A DNA stretch of 64,000 nucleotides, taken from positions 23,639-87,638 of the forward strand of contig JAGYPB010000003.1 in assembly GCA_018399135.1 (NCBI GenBank). Direction: 5' to 3'. Below the pieces are notes generated by a model that was not told the origin of the DNA, did no database searches, and saw nothing but the letters and a program-made list of their open reading frames with translations. Source of the stretch: Deltaproteobacteria bacterium (GTDB taxonomy: Bacteria; Desulfobacterota; Desulfuromonadia; Desulfuromonadales; Geopsychrobacteraceae). Shown here in pieces: positions 48,803 through 58,180 of this stretch (position 1 is its first letter; each line of letters starts with the position of its first letter). The position numbers and the translations under genes are program-made.

Positions 48803-49830
48803 AGTGCCTTGTGGTTGGGAGCAGTTGTTGCCGAGCCATAGCAGTTGGAGGAGAGCAAGGGGTCAAGGTTCATTTCTCGCTGGATCTGTTGACAGGCTTC
48901 AATACCGTGTCCGCGGCCTTTGCCGGTGTCGTCGATACCGTCGCGCGGGCTGGAACCCACTTCAGGGAAGAACAGGTTGGCTCCGGCCATGAGGGATGCG
49001 GAGTGTGGCTCATGGGTGCAATGGGCTTGGGGAATATTTCCCATGATCAGTCGGCTGACGGCAACCAGTCGCGCCATTTCCAGTTCGGTAATCATGCCGA
49101 ATTTTTCCATGGGTGAACCGGGAAAGTTGATACGGCGCATGACTCCGCTGTAGGTTGCCCCATTGTCGCGGGCCAACAGCATCAGATCGACTATCTCTTC
49201 GGCACTATGTTCCGGACCGACGGGTTCGATGCAGTTAGCCCAGTGCAGACCAACCTCGCGCAGAACCTTGATGGTAGCGATCCGCTTATCGCGATTCAAG
49301 GGAGTGTCACGCCCCTCACCCAGCCTGACAGCATGATATGCGCTGACAAATCCGGCCTTGAGGAGTTTTTCCCCTTCTCGATGGTTGATGTCGCGCGTGT
49401 TGGCTACCAGCGGGGTTGAAACTTCGCGACTGAGGATTCGGCCGATTTCCAGCAGCTTCTCGAATGGGTAGGAGCCGGTCGTCATCAAATTCAACCCATC
49501 AGCATGCTGACTCTCCGCATGTTTCGCCCAGGTGACTACCTGCTCGATGGGAAACTCGGTTTTTTCTGTGAAAATACCGGCCGTGTAAGTCAGACTACAG
49601 AACAGACAATCCAGGGGACAGGGTTCAATGTTAAGGCCGATATGGAAGTGGTTCTCCCCTTTGGATCCGAACTGCTCTTTTGACATCCGGTCAGCGGTGG
49701 CCATCAGCTGATAGCAAACCTCTGAATGCAGGGGAATGGTCATCAGTTGCAGCGCTTCTTCGCGAGTAAGAAGGGTATATTCCAGAGCCTTGGAAAAAAT
49801 ATCCTGATAGCGCAGGTGTAGTAATGTCAC
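48799..49830 (-). CDS. BioB-like radical SAM protein of unassigned function
   Basis: GLNIEPCPLDCLFCSL (CxxxCxxC), GLNLMTTGSYPFEKLLEIGRIL; BioB/HydE/PylB-like layout. Confidence 0.85.
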   Translation of the reverse strand: MTLLHLRYQDIFSKALEYTLLTREEALQLMTIPLHSEVCYQLMATADRMSKEQFGSKGENHFHIGLNIEPCPLDCLFCSLTYTAGIFTEKTEFPIEQVVTWAKHAESQHADGLNLMTTGSYPFEKLLEIGRILSREVSTPLVANTRDINHREGEKLLKAGFVSAYHAVRLGEGRDTPLNRDKRIATIKVLREVGLHWANCIEPVGPEHSAEEIVDLMLLARDNGATYSGVMRRINFPGSPMEKFGMITELEMARLVAVSRLIMGNIPQAHCTHEPHSASLMAGANLFFPEVGSSPRDGIDDTGKGRGHGIEACQQIQREMNLDPLLSSNCYGSATTAPNHKAL

Positions 49831-49928
49831 TGCTGAAACCTTTCTGAGGATTGAGGGTTATTCTGTAAAAGTAACACAATTGCCGGTGTGGAAACATCCA
49901 TCACCGGCAATTGAAATTGTATCTTTTG

Positions 49929-49989
49929 GTATATTTATTCAGTTGTCGCTCTTGGCGCAGGATCCGAAGATCCGGTGCTGAACAGATAC
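49929..49989 (+). repeat. Repeat family B, short copy
   Basis: GTATATTTATTCAGTTGTCGCTCTTGGCGCAGGATCCGAAGATCCGGTGCTGAACAGATAC. Confidence 0.8.
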
Positions 49990-50021
49990 CTTTTGGTTTT
50001 GAAGTTTTGGGCAGATCACCC

Positions 50022-50465
50022 TCAGGGTTTAACAACATCACCTGGGAAGGCTTTATTGTAAGCTTCCTGCCCTTTGGTCAGAACAAACAGCCGGCTTGGG
50101 TCGATGCCATTTTTCTGCAAGTAATCGTAAGGTCTGGTGGCACCACTACCGCCGCGTGGACAGATAACGACTATATCTTCAGTGGTTGCTTTGGCTCTAG
50201 CCAGGACAATCTCCAGTTTGCGGTAATCGTCTTCAGATTCAAGTGGGCGGGCGAAGGTCTGAACGGCTACCGGCAGATAACCGCTGGCAAACTCCTTGGG
50301 GTTCTGGGTTGAGAAGACCATCAATCTTCCGTGCTCAACGTCACCGGCATCAAGTCTGGTTTTGAACTCTTGTGGTGAAATGTGGTTGTAGTCTTTAGCA
50401 ATAACGGTAGATGTCAGGGTCAAAGACAGGGCGAAGGTCAGACAGAGGATAAGATACTTGTTCAT
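50022..50465 (-). CDS. Periplasmic rhodanese-like protein
   Basis: Signal peptide; VVICPRGGSGATRPYDYLQKNGI (active-site Cys loop). Confidence 0.85.
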   Translation of the reverse strand: MNKYLILCLTFALSLTLTSTVIAKDYNHISPQEFKTRLDAGDVEHGRLMVFSTQNPKEFASGYLPVAVQTFARPLESEDDYRKLEIVLARAKATTEDIVVICPRGGSGATRPYDYLQKNGIDPSRLFVLTKGQEAYNKAFPGDVVKP

Positions 50466-50489
50466 TTTTTTTCTCCTGGTGATGTTGGG

Positions 50490-51110
50490 TTAATTGGAAC
50501 AGCTTGGTTGTGGGGGTTTTTTTGCAAGTTCTGACCGAGTACGGATCTTCTGATAGATCACCGGAATCAGGGACACGATGGCAATCAGGAACAGGCCGAT
50601 CAGGAATGTCGGAGAGATCTTGCCCTGAAATAGGTCAAGTAGTGAGCTGGAAAACACAATAAAAGCAATGCAGCCGGGTAGCATGAAGATGAAGGTGGCC
50701 AGGGCGTAATGGCTGAACTTGATGCCGGTCAGGCCGAAGGCGTAGTTGAGCAGATTGCGCGAAAACAGGGGATCAGTCGGAGTCAGGGGCGACCATCTTC
50801 CACCCCTGCTCGGCGACCCGTATATCCAGTTGCTCTCCAGCGCGCGCCGCTCAAGCGGCTTTTGATCAGATCGCGGGCCAGGTAGCGCGGATACCAAAAA
50901 GGCGACGCAGGCGCCGGCTGTCGCCGAGGTAATACTGCCAGATCACCCCCCAGAAGGGGCCAAACAGGATGCCACCGACGATTGTCATCGGCAGCCCGGG
51001 CAGAAACAGTGTCGGTGTCAGGGTAGACCGCCATATAGATCAATCTGGTGCAAGATGCCATACTGTTGCAGGAAACCGCGCAGCCAAGTTCCCGTTCCTA
51101 AATGGCCCGC
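50490..51110 (-). pseudogene. VTT/TVP38-type membrane protein region, frameshifted
   Basis: LFSRNLLNYAFGLTGIKFSHYALATFIFMLPGCIAFIVF; upstream GLPMTIVGGILFGPFWGVIWQYYLGD in another frame. Confidence 0.65.
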
Positions 51111-52369
51111 TGATACCGGTCTGATGGGCTACGATGACGGCGATGACCAGAGCTGAAATAATGGCGAGTTTGAGGGTGAGTGACCCGGGCTGTTTGGCTG
51201 GCGGCGGAACAAGGTCTGTTCCCGGTTGTTGCTGCTGCGGTGAAATCGCGCTGCAGGGTTTTCTTGAACTGCCGCCGCCGCAGATAGGTCAAGGGGGCTT
51301 TGGTGACCTTGTGTTTGGCCGTTAGAGCGGTTTGCGGTTGAAATATCAGATCCAGAACATGGCCGGTTGTGGTTTTTCCACTGAAACTGTTGGTGCAGCC
51401 GGCACAGTAACTGACAATCGGCTTGCCTTGTGCTTCGTCGAGGCGCTGATCAATCCACTGCTGTGACTGTTCCGGCACCAGACAACTCGTGCCGCCCCCT
51501 TCACCGCAACAGATGGTGAGTTCCCTGCTGTGGGGCATTTCCATCACCTTGAAACCGGCCCTTAACAGCAGTTGTCGCACCGCATCCTGCACCGTGGCAT
51601 CTGAACGGGTAACACAGGGATCGTGAACAGTAACAAGGGTTTTTTTTGTGGCCTCTGCTAACGCTGGTGCCGGCGGGTGTTCAGCCAGAGCCTCGTAGAT
51701 CGTCCGGGTGGTCAGCTCGGGCGCATACTGAGTGAACACGCTGGAACAATTCGGGCAAGCGACCAGCACCTGTTTGATGCCATGGGTTGTCAGGTAGTTG
51801 CTCAGTTCCTCAAACATGGTCGCAAAATGACCATGATCCCCTAAATCATGGGAGGGTTTATTGCAGCAATCCAGCACAATACCGAGGGCTGGAATGAGCT
51901 GTTGCAGATATTCAAAAACTCTGTTGGTGGTTTCCGCACGGCTTCCAACCAGGGCGCAGCCGGGAAAAAAGATGGTATCGCAGTTATCCGGCAGGGCATA
52001 CCAGCTATAGGCTCTGGAATTGCCGGTGCGCTCGTATTTGCGCAGGCCGCGATGTTCCGGCAGGTCGGACAGGCCATGAGCAGAAGCCTCACGGCGCATT
52101 TCAAGAAACATGCGCGCCGGGTCAAGACCATCCGGGCAAACTTGGGTACAGAGTCCGCAAAGATGACATTCAAAGGCTCGGGTCAGCAATCCCGGGCTGC
52201 CATGATTATAATCAGACGCCTGTTGCAGTGGATCACCGTAGCGCGTGAGGAAATGACATTCAGCAACACAGACGCCGCATTGGGTGCAGTTGTGTTGGTG
52301 GTCGTCAAGTTGCCGGCGCAGATCCGGAACGATTGTTTGGGTATCAGCCGTAGCTGTCAGGGGCGTCAA
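51098..52369 (-). CDS. (Fe-S)-binding oxidoreductase with two CCG domains (GlpC/LutA/HdrD-like)
   Basis: CTQCGVCVAEC, CHLCGLCTQVCPDG, FFPGCALVGSRAETTNRV, LDCCNKPSHDLGD, CCGEGGGTSCLVPE. Confidence 0.9.
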   Translation of the reverse strand: MTPLTATADTQTIVPDLRRQLDDHQHNCTQCGVCVAECHFLTRYGDPLQQASDYNHGSPGLLTRAFECHLCGLCTQVCPDGLDPARMFLEMRREASAHGLSDLPEHRGLRKYERTGNSRAYSWYALPDNCDTIFFPGCALVGSRAETTNRVFEYLQQLIPALGIVLDCCNKPSHDLGDHGHFATMFEELSNYLTTHGIKQVLVACPNCSSVFTQYAPELTTRTIYEALAEHPPAPALAEATKKTLVTVHDPCVTRSDATVQDAVRQLLLRAGFKVMEMPHSRELTICCGEGGGTSCLVPEQSQQWIDQRLDEAQGKPIVSYCAGCTNSFSGKTTTGHVLDLIFQPQTALTAKHKVTKAPLTYLRRRQFKKTLQRDFTAAATTGNRPCSAASQTARVTHPQTRHYFSSGHRRHRSPSDRYQRAI

Positions 52370-52457
52370 TGCCTTGCCTTGTCAGATAGGAATTGAATCG
52401 AAAAACCTCTCAAGCAAAATAGAATAATCATTTCACCTCCGCATGCATGCTAAAAGG

Positions 52458-52486
52458 TTGACTTGACAGGGTCAAATGGATAATTT
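52458..52486 (+). promoter_or_regulatory. Candidate sigma-70 promoter with LTTR-like dyad
   Basis: TTGACT-17 nt-TAATTT upstream of the LysR gene; dyad TTGAC-N8-GTCAA (52458-52475) overlaps the -35. Confidence 0.5.
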
Positions 52487-52531
52487 TGATTAATCCGATG
52501 GTGGCTATTGCATAAACCGATAGGAGTATTT

Positions 52532-53437
52532 ATGACCCTGCGTCAGCTTGAATTGTTTGTAGCGGTTGCCGAAACCGGCAGCTTTTCCCGTGGCGGTGAA
52601 TTCTTGTCCCTCACCCAGTCAACGGTGAGCCAACATATTGCCGCCCTTGAAGAAGAGTTTGGCGCAAGACTTCTTGATCGAATCAGTAAAGGGGTTGTGC
52701 TTACTGCCGGAGGAAAAGTTTTTCTCCACCAGGCCCGCATGATTATCGCCGAGGTTGATCAGCTTAAACAGGCGATGAATCGTTTTCACGGTATAGATCA
52801 TGCCGTTCTTGAATTGGGCGCAAGCAATATTCCGGCAAATTATCTGGTGCCAAGGCTGCTGCCAATATTGCATAAGCGCTATCCGGGAATTGAAATGAAT
52901 GTTCGGATGGGGGATACGCAGCAGATTCTCAATGATATCCGTGATCAGCACGTGGAGTTAGGTTTGGTGGGCGGTCGAGTTGAAGATGACCTTTACCGTT
53001 ACACCCCGGTGATGTCGGATGAATTGATTTTGATTGCCGGCATCGATCATCCTCTGGGTCAGGTTGCAACGATCAGTCTGGGGCAAGTGTTTGAACTGCA
53101 ACTGGTGGTTCGTGAACCGGGTTCCGGAACCTGGCAGAGTCTTTATAATGCCCTGCTCAAAGCGGGCTGTGATCCCCAGTCATTGCATGTGCTCGCGCGC
53201 CTGGGAAGCAACGAAGCGGTACGTCGTACCGTTGCTTCCGGCTATGGCTGTGCCTTTGTTTCAGATCTGTCAGCCAGGGAAAGTATCCAGCGTGGGGAAT
53301 TGCACCGGGTTGAGGTTGATGGATTACAGATTGTCCGGCAACTCTGGCTGGCAGAGATGGCTGAGCGCACCAGCTCCCCGGCGGCTCAGGCGGTAAAACA
53401 GCTGGTTATTGAAAACTTCGGAAGCGGGGAACGCTGA
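52532..53437 (+). CDS. LysR-family transcriptional regulator (CysB/selenium-metabolism-like)
   Basis: MTLRQLELFVAVAETGSFSRGGEFLSLTQSTVSQHIAALEEEFGARLLDR. Confidence 0.93.
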   Translation: MTLRQLELFVAVAETGSFSRGGEFLSLTQSTVSQHIAALEEEFGARLLDRISKGVVLTAGGKVFLHQARMIIAEVDQLKQAMNRFHGIDHAVLELGASNIPANYLVPRLLPILHKRYPGIEMNVRMGDTQQILNDIRDQHVELGLVGGRVEDDLYRYTPVMSDELILIAGIDHPLGQVATISLGQVFELQLVVREPGSGTWQSLYNALLKAGCDPQSLHVLARLGSNEAVRRTVASGYGCAFVSDLSARESIQRGELHRVEVDGLQIVRQLWLAEMAERTSSPAAQAVKQLVIENFGSGER

Positions 53438-53560
53438 GAACGTTAAGATCGGTCAGCAAAGCTTTACATTAACGGTTTTCTGATTATAATGTTATGCGTT
53501 ATTTTTATCTGACAAAATACCAATAATTTTCAAGGGTCTATTCATTACTAATGAAAAGGA

Positions 53561-53986
53561 GTGATGCTAATGAGAAAACAGATTGTACGCTATGTAGGTA
53601 AACCTCTGTGCCTTTTCCTTGCCCTGTGCTTTCTTACTGTCGATGTCGGTATTCATACCGCGCAGGCAGGGATGATCAGTACCGAAACGGTTCTTGCTGC
53701 GCAGGCCAATAATGAGGCGCGCACGCAGGTGGTGGATTTTTTCGCCCGTGAGGATGTCCAGCAGGTCATGGTATCTCAAGGGGTGGCTGCGGATGAAGTG
53801 GCTGCACGGGTGGCCAGCCTGTCCGATGCTGAAGTCATGCAGATTGCCAACGAACTTGATCATCTTCCCGCAGGGGCCAGTTTGGGTACAGTGGTCGGTG
53901 CCGTCCTCTTTATTTTTGTGGTGCTGCTCGTCACTGATATTTTGGGATATACAAAGGTTTTTACCTTTGTCCAGCCTATTCGCTAG
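53561..53986 (+). CDS. PA2779-family protein
   Basis: Small exported or membrane protein, EARTQVVDFFAREDVQQVMVSQGV...; directly upstream of a PA2778-type gene. Confidence 0.8.
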   Translation: MMLMRKQIVRYVGKPLCLFLALCFLTVDVGIHTAQAGMISTETVLAAQANNEARTQVVDFFAREDVQQVMVSQGVAADEVAARVASLSDAEVMQIANELDHLPAGASLGTVVGAVLFIFVVLLVTDILGYTKVFTFVQPIR

Positions 53987-54949
53987 ATGTTAACAGGTAA
54001 GTTAAAAAGCGCAGGTGGGCGGTGGCTAACCTGCGCTTTTTTTTGTATTGGTACTCTGCTCACCAGCGGCTGTAGCACCTATCAATATCAGAGCGCTTTG
54101 CGCCCTGAGCCACAGCGTGTTCAACTCGCTGAAGTCCCCTTCTTTGCACAGGAAGAGTACCAGTGTGGGCCGGCAGCGCTGGCCATGCTGCTGGCGTGGA
54201 ATGGTGAGGATATTTCCTTGCCGCAACTGGTAGAGCAGGTTTACTCACCGGCACTTCAAGGAAGTCTGCAGCCGTCTATCGTTGCTGCTGCCCGGCGGCA
54301 GGGTTATTTGGCGTATTCCCTCAATGGCTGGTCTGAGCTGATAGCTGAGCTTAAAGGCGGACAACCGGTGATGATAATTCAAAACCTTGGTTTGTCCTGG
54401 TATTCACGGTGGCATTATGCCGTGGTCATTGGTTACGATCAGGAAGATGGAACGGTGCTTCTCCACTCGGGGGTCTATCCCGAAATGACCATGTCTATGG
54501 GGGTTTTCGAGCGTACCTGGCGGCGCGGTGATTATTGGGGGCTGGTTGTCGTCCCTCCGGATAGTATGCCGGCCAGCGCTACCGAAAACGCTTTTCTGAG
54601 CGCCGTTGTCGGTCTTGAGCGGGCACAACAGTTTTCTGCGGCCAGGGCAGGTTATCATGCTGCTGTTGATAAGTGGCCCAACAGTTTTGTTGCATGGATG
54701 GGGATGGGTAATAGTAGTTATCAAGCTGGAGATATGGACACAGCTATCCATTCTTTTCGTCAGGCAGCTGCGCTACAGCCGGAAAGCGGCATTGCGCTGA
54801 ACAATCTGGCCCTGGTTCTGGCGGTGGTCGGGTCGCGCGTTGAGGCACTGGATGTGATTGATGAAGCCATCACCCGCGGGGGGGAATTACAAGGTGCTTT
54901 CCGGCAGACCCGAAAAAAAATAATAGCTGGAGAAATGCCGGTAAAATGA
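53987..54949 (+). CDS. PA2778-family C39-like cysteine peptidase / TPR lipoprotein
   Basis: Lipobox LTSGC, EEYQCGPAALAMLL, RWHYAVVIGYDQ, TPR-like C-term. Confidence 0.85.
   Translation: MLTGKLKSAGGRWLTCAFFCIGTLLTSGCSTYQYQSALRPEPQRVQLAEVPFFAQEEYQCGPAALAMLLAWNGEDISLPQLVEQVYSPALQGSLQPSIVAAARRQGYLAYSLNGWSELIAELKGGQPVMIIQNLGLSWYSRWHYAVVIGYDQEDGTVLLHSGVYPEMTMSMGVFERTWRRGDYWGLVVVPPDSMPASATENAFLSAVVGLERAQQFSAARAGYHAAVDKWPNSFVAWMGMGNSSYQAGDMDTAIHSFRQAAALQPESGIALNNLALVLAVVGSRVEALDVIDEAITRGGELQGAFRQTRKKIIAGEMPVK
54004..54044 (+). terminator. Terminator-like hairpin inside a CDS start region
   Basis: AAAAAGCGCAGGT-GGGCGGTGGCTA-ACCTGCGCTTTTTTTT; 13-bp perfect stem, 12-nt loop, 8-T tract. Confidence 0.8.
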
Positions 54950-54983
54950 GCTGCCGTTGTCTGTGCAACGGTGGCAGTAATGG

Positions 54984-56909
54984 TCATTTAAGCAGTTTGT
55001 TGATAACCTCCCGGTACTTGGTTTCGATAACGTGACGTTTCTTTTTCAGCGTGTTGGTCAATTCTTCGCCGGCAGTAAATTCCTTGTCTAAAAAATGAAT
55101 GTTCTGAAGTTTTTCAAAAGGTTTGAATCCTTTTTTTGTATTCAACAACTTATTGATTTCGACTTTGACCCGATCCAGAACCTTTTGATCAGAAAGCAGC
55201 TGATCCTTGGTTTCTGCCAGTTGTTCAGCTTTGTCGGCAATAAACTCACGTAACAGATCCATATCAGGTACGATCAGCGCACCAAGCCCTTTTTTATCCT
55301 GTCCGACCAGAACCGCATCGGTGACAAAGGGGAGTTGGGTAATGGTTGACTCAATCCGACTGGGATCAATATTTTCACCACTGGCCAGAACAATAATTTC
55401 TTTTGAGCGACCAGTAATCACCAGCTCGCCGCTCAATGTCAATTTGCCCAGATCGCCGGTGCGAAAAAAACCGTCAGCAGTGAAAGCGTTACGATTTTCT
55501 TCGTCGTCCTGGTAATAGCCTGGGAATACCTGCTCTCCACGAACCTGAATTTCCCCTTCTTCTCCAGCGGGCAGTTTCTGACCCTCTTCAGCGACAATTC
55601 GCAGTTCCGTCCCTTTTGTGGGTGGCCCCAGGGTGCCGAAAATCTCACAGTTCAGTGCCCGTCCGGCAATGGCTGGTGCGCATTCGGTCATGCCGTAGGC
55701 GTTGACGATGCGGATGCCGATGGCATCGATCCACTCATCCAGATAGGTTGGCAAACTGCCACCACCACTGATCGCCATGCGTAAGCGTCCCCCAAAACGC
55801 GTTTGCACTGCCGCGAGTTTTTTCAGGGCGAAACGGTAAGGTAATAACAGGCTAACTAGCATACTGAGGGAGATCAGTTTTTCCCAGACAACAATCAAGG
55901 GGTTGCTGTGGTGAAATCGTGGTAACTGGTTTTTCAGGCGACGCCGGTGAAAACGATAAGTGACAGAGATAGTTACGAGCTTTTTAAAGATGCGCGCCTT
56001 ACGCGGATCCTGTTTTTCAAGGGTTTGATTGATCTTGCTGTACATCGATTCCCACAGCCGCGGCACCGTTGCTACCAGAGTAGGCTGGTAGGTTTCCAGA
56101 TCGGCAGCAAAGGTTTTGATGCTTGAATAAACGGTGCAGCACCCTTGTGATAAAGCAAGATATTCACACGCCCGTTCAAAAATATGCCAGCTTGGCAGAA
56201 TGGAGACAAAGCTGTCGGTTTCTTTAAGGGCAATGATTTCCGGCAGGGTGTGGACATTGTACATAATGTTGCGGTGGGTGAGGATGACCCCTTTGGGATT
56301 GCCGGTGGTTCCTGAGGTGTAGATCAGGGTAAATGTGTCGTCAAGGCTTAAGGCGTAGCGACGGGCAATGAATTCTTCCCGGTCGCCTGGGGTGATAGTT
56401 CGGTCGTCAAGGATGTCATTGTAACTGTAGACATTATCGAACCAGCGGTGGGTCTTTCCGCCTTCGATAACGAAAATCGACCGCAGGTTCTTCATCTTCT
56501 TGAGCATGGTGCTGTGGGCTTTGAGCAGTGCTTCTGTTTCAATAACCAGAAACTCGCAATCGGCATGTGCAAGAATGTATTCGAGTTCCTGGGTGGGGGT
56601 ATCGCTGCCGCGCGGAATGCTGATCGCTCCTAGAGAGATCAGGGCAACGTCGGTGACTATCCAGCCGTAGCGGTTGTCCGATAACAGCATGACCTTGCTT
56701 CCCTTGCCAACCTTATGGGAGGCAAAGGCTTTGGCAAGAATCAACGCATCCTCAAAAAGCTTGCCATAACTGACGTGAAATTCGCTGCCGGCGGCACGAT
56801 AGATAAAAGCGTTGTGCTCAGCATAGTTTTCACTGCTGGCTAGCAAAGTATCAAACAGGGTTCCCTGTGGCGTGACGGCAGTAACCATCATGGTTATTGT
56901 CCGCAGCAC
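54984..56909 (-). CDS. Long-chain acyl-CoA synthetase (AMP-binding)
   Basis: [64 protein letters not shown]. Confidence 0.95.
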   Translation of the reverse strand: MLRTITMMVTAVTPQGTLFDTLLASSENYAEHNAFIYRAAGSEFHVSYGKLFEDALILAKAFASHKVGKGSKVMLLSDNRYGWIVTDVALISLGAISIPRGSDTPTQELEYILAHADCEFLVIETEALLKAHSTMLKKMKNLRSIFVIEGGKTHRWFDNVYSYNDILDDRTITPGDREEFIARRYALSLDDTFTLIYTSGTTGNPKGVILTHRNIMYNVHTLPEIIALKETDSFVSILPSWHIFERACEYLALSQGCCTVYSSIKTFAADLETYQPTLVATVPRLWESMYSKINQTLEKQDPRKARIFKKLVTISVTYRFHRRRLKNQLPRFHHSNPLIVVWEKLISLSMLVSLLLPYRFALKKLAAVQTRFGGRLRMAISGGGSLPTYLDEWIDAIGIRIVNAYGMTECAPAIAGRALNCEIFGTLGPPTKGTELRIVAEEGQKLPAGEEGEIQVRGEQVFPGYYQDDEENRNAFTADGFFRTGDLGKLTLSGELVITGRSKEIIVLASGENIDPSRIESTITQLPFVTDAVLVGQDKKGLGALIVPDMDLLREFIADKAEQLAETKDQLLSDQKVLDRVKVEINKLLNTKKGFKPFEKLQNIHFLDKEFTAGEELTNTLKKKRHVIETKYREVINKLLK

Positions 56910-57376
56910 TTTTTGAATTTTTTACCACTGCCACAACCGCACGGGTCGTTACGGCCAATCTTGGAGACAGTCACTGGGGGAGATTTGATCATTTCCCCCT
57001 CGGTAAACAGCCAATGACCGTCGAGTTTGACAAAATGCCCGCGCTCATGATGGTTGCGGATCACCCCTTTGTCGCGAAAACGCGCAATGAATTCGACCTC
57101 GCCGCGCTCACCATCAGCGCTGTCTGTGCTTGTTGCAACCACTTCGAGCCCGAGCCACTGGGATTTTTCGGCCCAGCTTTTGGTGCCTTTGTGGTCGTAA
57201 TTGGTGCGGTGGTCCGGGTGGGTGCTGTTGTAAAGAAAATCAACCGCCACCTTGTCATGGGCACTGTAACGGGCACGCATTAGTTCTTCCGCTGTTGCCG
57301 CAATTTTATTACCGCTGATGAATGGTTCGCAACAATCGGCATATTCCATGTTTGTGCCGCACGGGCATAGGTTCAC
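56894..57376 (-). CDS. YchJ-family SEC-C metal-binding protein
   Basis: [18 protein letters not shown]...[15 protein letters not shown]...[19 protein letters not shown]. Confidence 0.93.
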   Translation of the reverse strand: MNLCPCGTNMEYADCCEPFISGNKIAATAEELMRARYSAHDKVAVDFLYNSTHPDHRTNYDHKGTKSWAEKSQWLGLEVVATSTDSADGERGEVEFIARFRDKGVIRNHHERGHFVKLDGHWLFTEGEMIKSPPVTVSKIGRNDPCGCGSGKKFKKCCGQ

Positions 57377-57438
57377 GGGAGTCTCCTTCTTGCTTCAATA
57401 AATGAACACAAAGGGCGGGGTATTATCTTGAGGAAAAC

Positions 57439-57495
57439 GTAACTATTCAGCTCTATCCTTGCCCAGGATCCCCGAACCGGTACTGAACAGAATAC
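57439..57495 (-). repeat. Repeat family B, short copy
   Basis: GTAACTATTCAGCTCTATCCTTGCCCAGGATCCCCGAACCGGTACTGAACAGAATAC. Confidence 0.85.
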
Positions 57496-57505
57496 GGAAA
57501 AACAA

Positions 57506-58027
57506 TTACTGATTCGTTGGTGTCTGCTCTGCTGCCATGCGCGCCCGCCGGGCCTTACGGCGTTCACGGATCATCCGTGTGTCTTCGTAAAGATCGCTGA
57601 AGGTAGCCTGAAGGGTGTCCTCAAAGGTGGCCATTTCGCCATTGTTTTCTGCGATAAAAGCTTCCGCATCAGCCCGCTGGGCAAAGGCCCATTTAGCGCG
57701 TTTGCTCATTACTCCGGGGCGCTTTCCACCAATCACCCAGATAGCGGTTTCAGCGTCAATCAGTTCGTCGGTGTAATAATCACCGACCATCATCTGTACT
57801 GGTGCCTTGTCAAGATTGTTGACCATATCTACAGCCGCACAGCGGATGCTGCAGGTCCCGACCTCACTGCCGTCGTCATACACAAGCAGCATGCGGCTGA
57901 AGGAGAATTTACCGCGATCCATTCCGCAATGAGGGCAGGAGGGGTGGTTGACAATGTCGCTCTGAGAGCCGATAACTAGAGTGGCAACAAACAACAGGGC
58001 AAAAAACAGCAGAATAATTTTTTTCAC
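57506..58027 (-). CDS. NosL-like protein
   Basis: PSCPHCGMDRGKFSFSRMLLVYDDGSEVGTCSIRCAAVDM; GTG start after GGAG. Confidence 0.85.
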   Translation of the reverse strand: MKKIILLFFALLFVATLVIGSQSDIVNHPSCPHCGMDRGKFSFSRMLLVYDDGSEVGTCSIRCAAVDMVNNLDKAPVQMMVGDYYTDELIDAETAIWVIGGKRPGVMSKRAKWAFAQRADAEAFIAENNGEMATFEDTLQATFSDLYEDTRMIRERRKARRARMAAEQTPTNQ

Positions 58028-58180
58028 AATAATCTCCTCGTAGGCCGGGGCATTCATTGCCATAGCATAGGTACAAAAACCTGACCGCATCCTTTTACCA
58101 GTAAATTGTGGCAACGACAAGGGCCCGGCGAATTTTTGTCCCAAGCCGGATGACACCGCCGCAGCGGAGAATGACAACAG

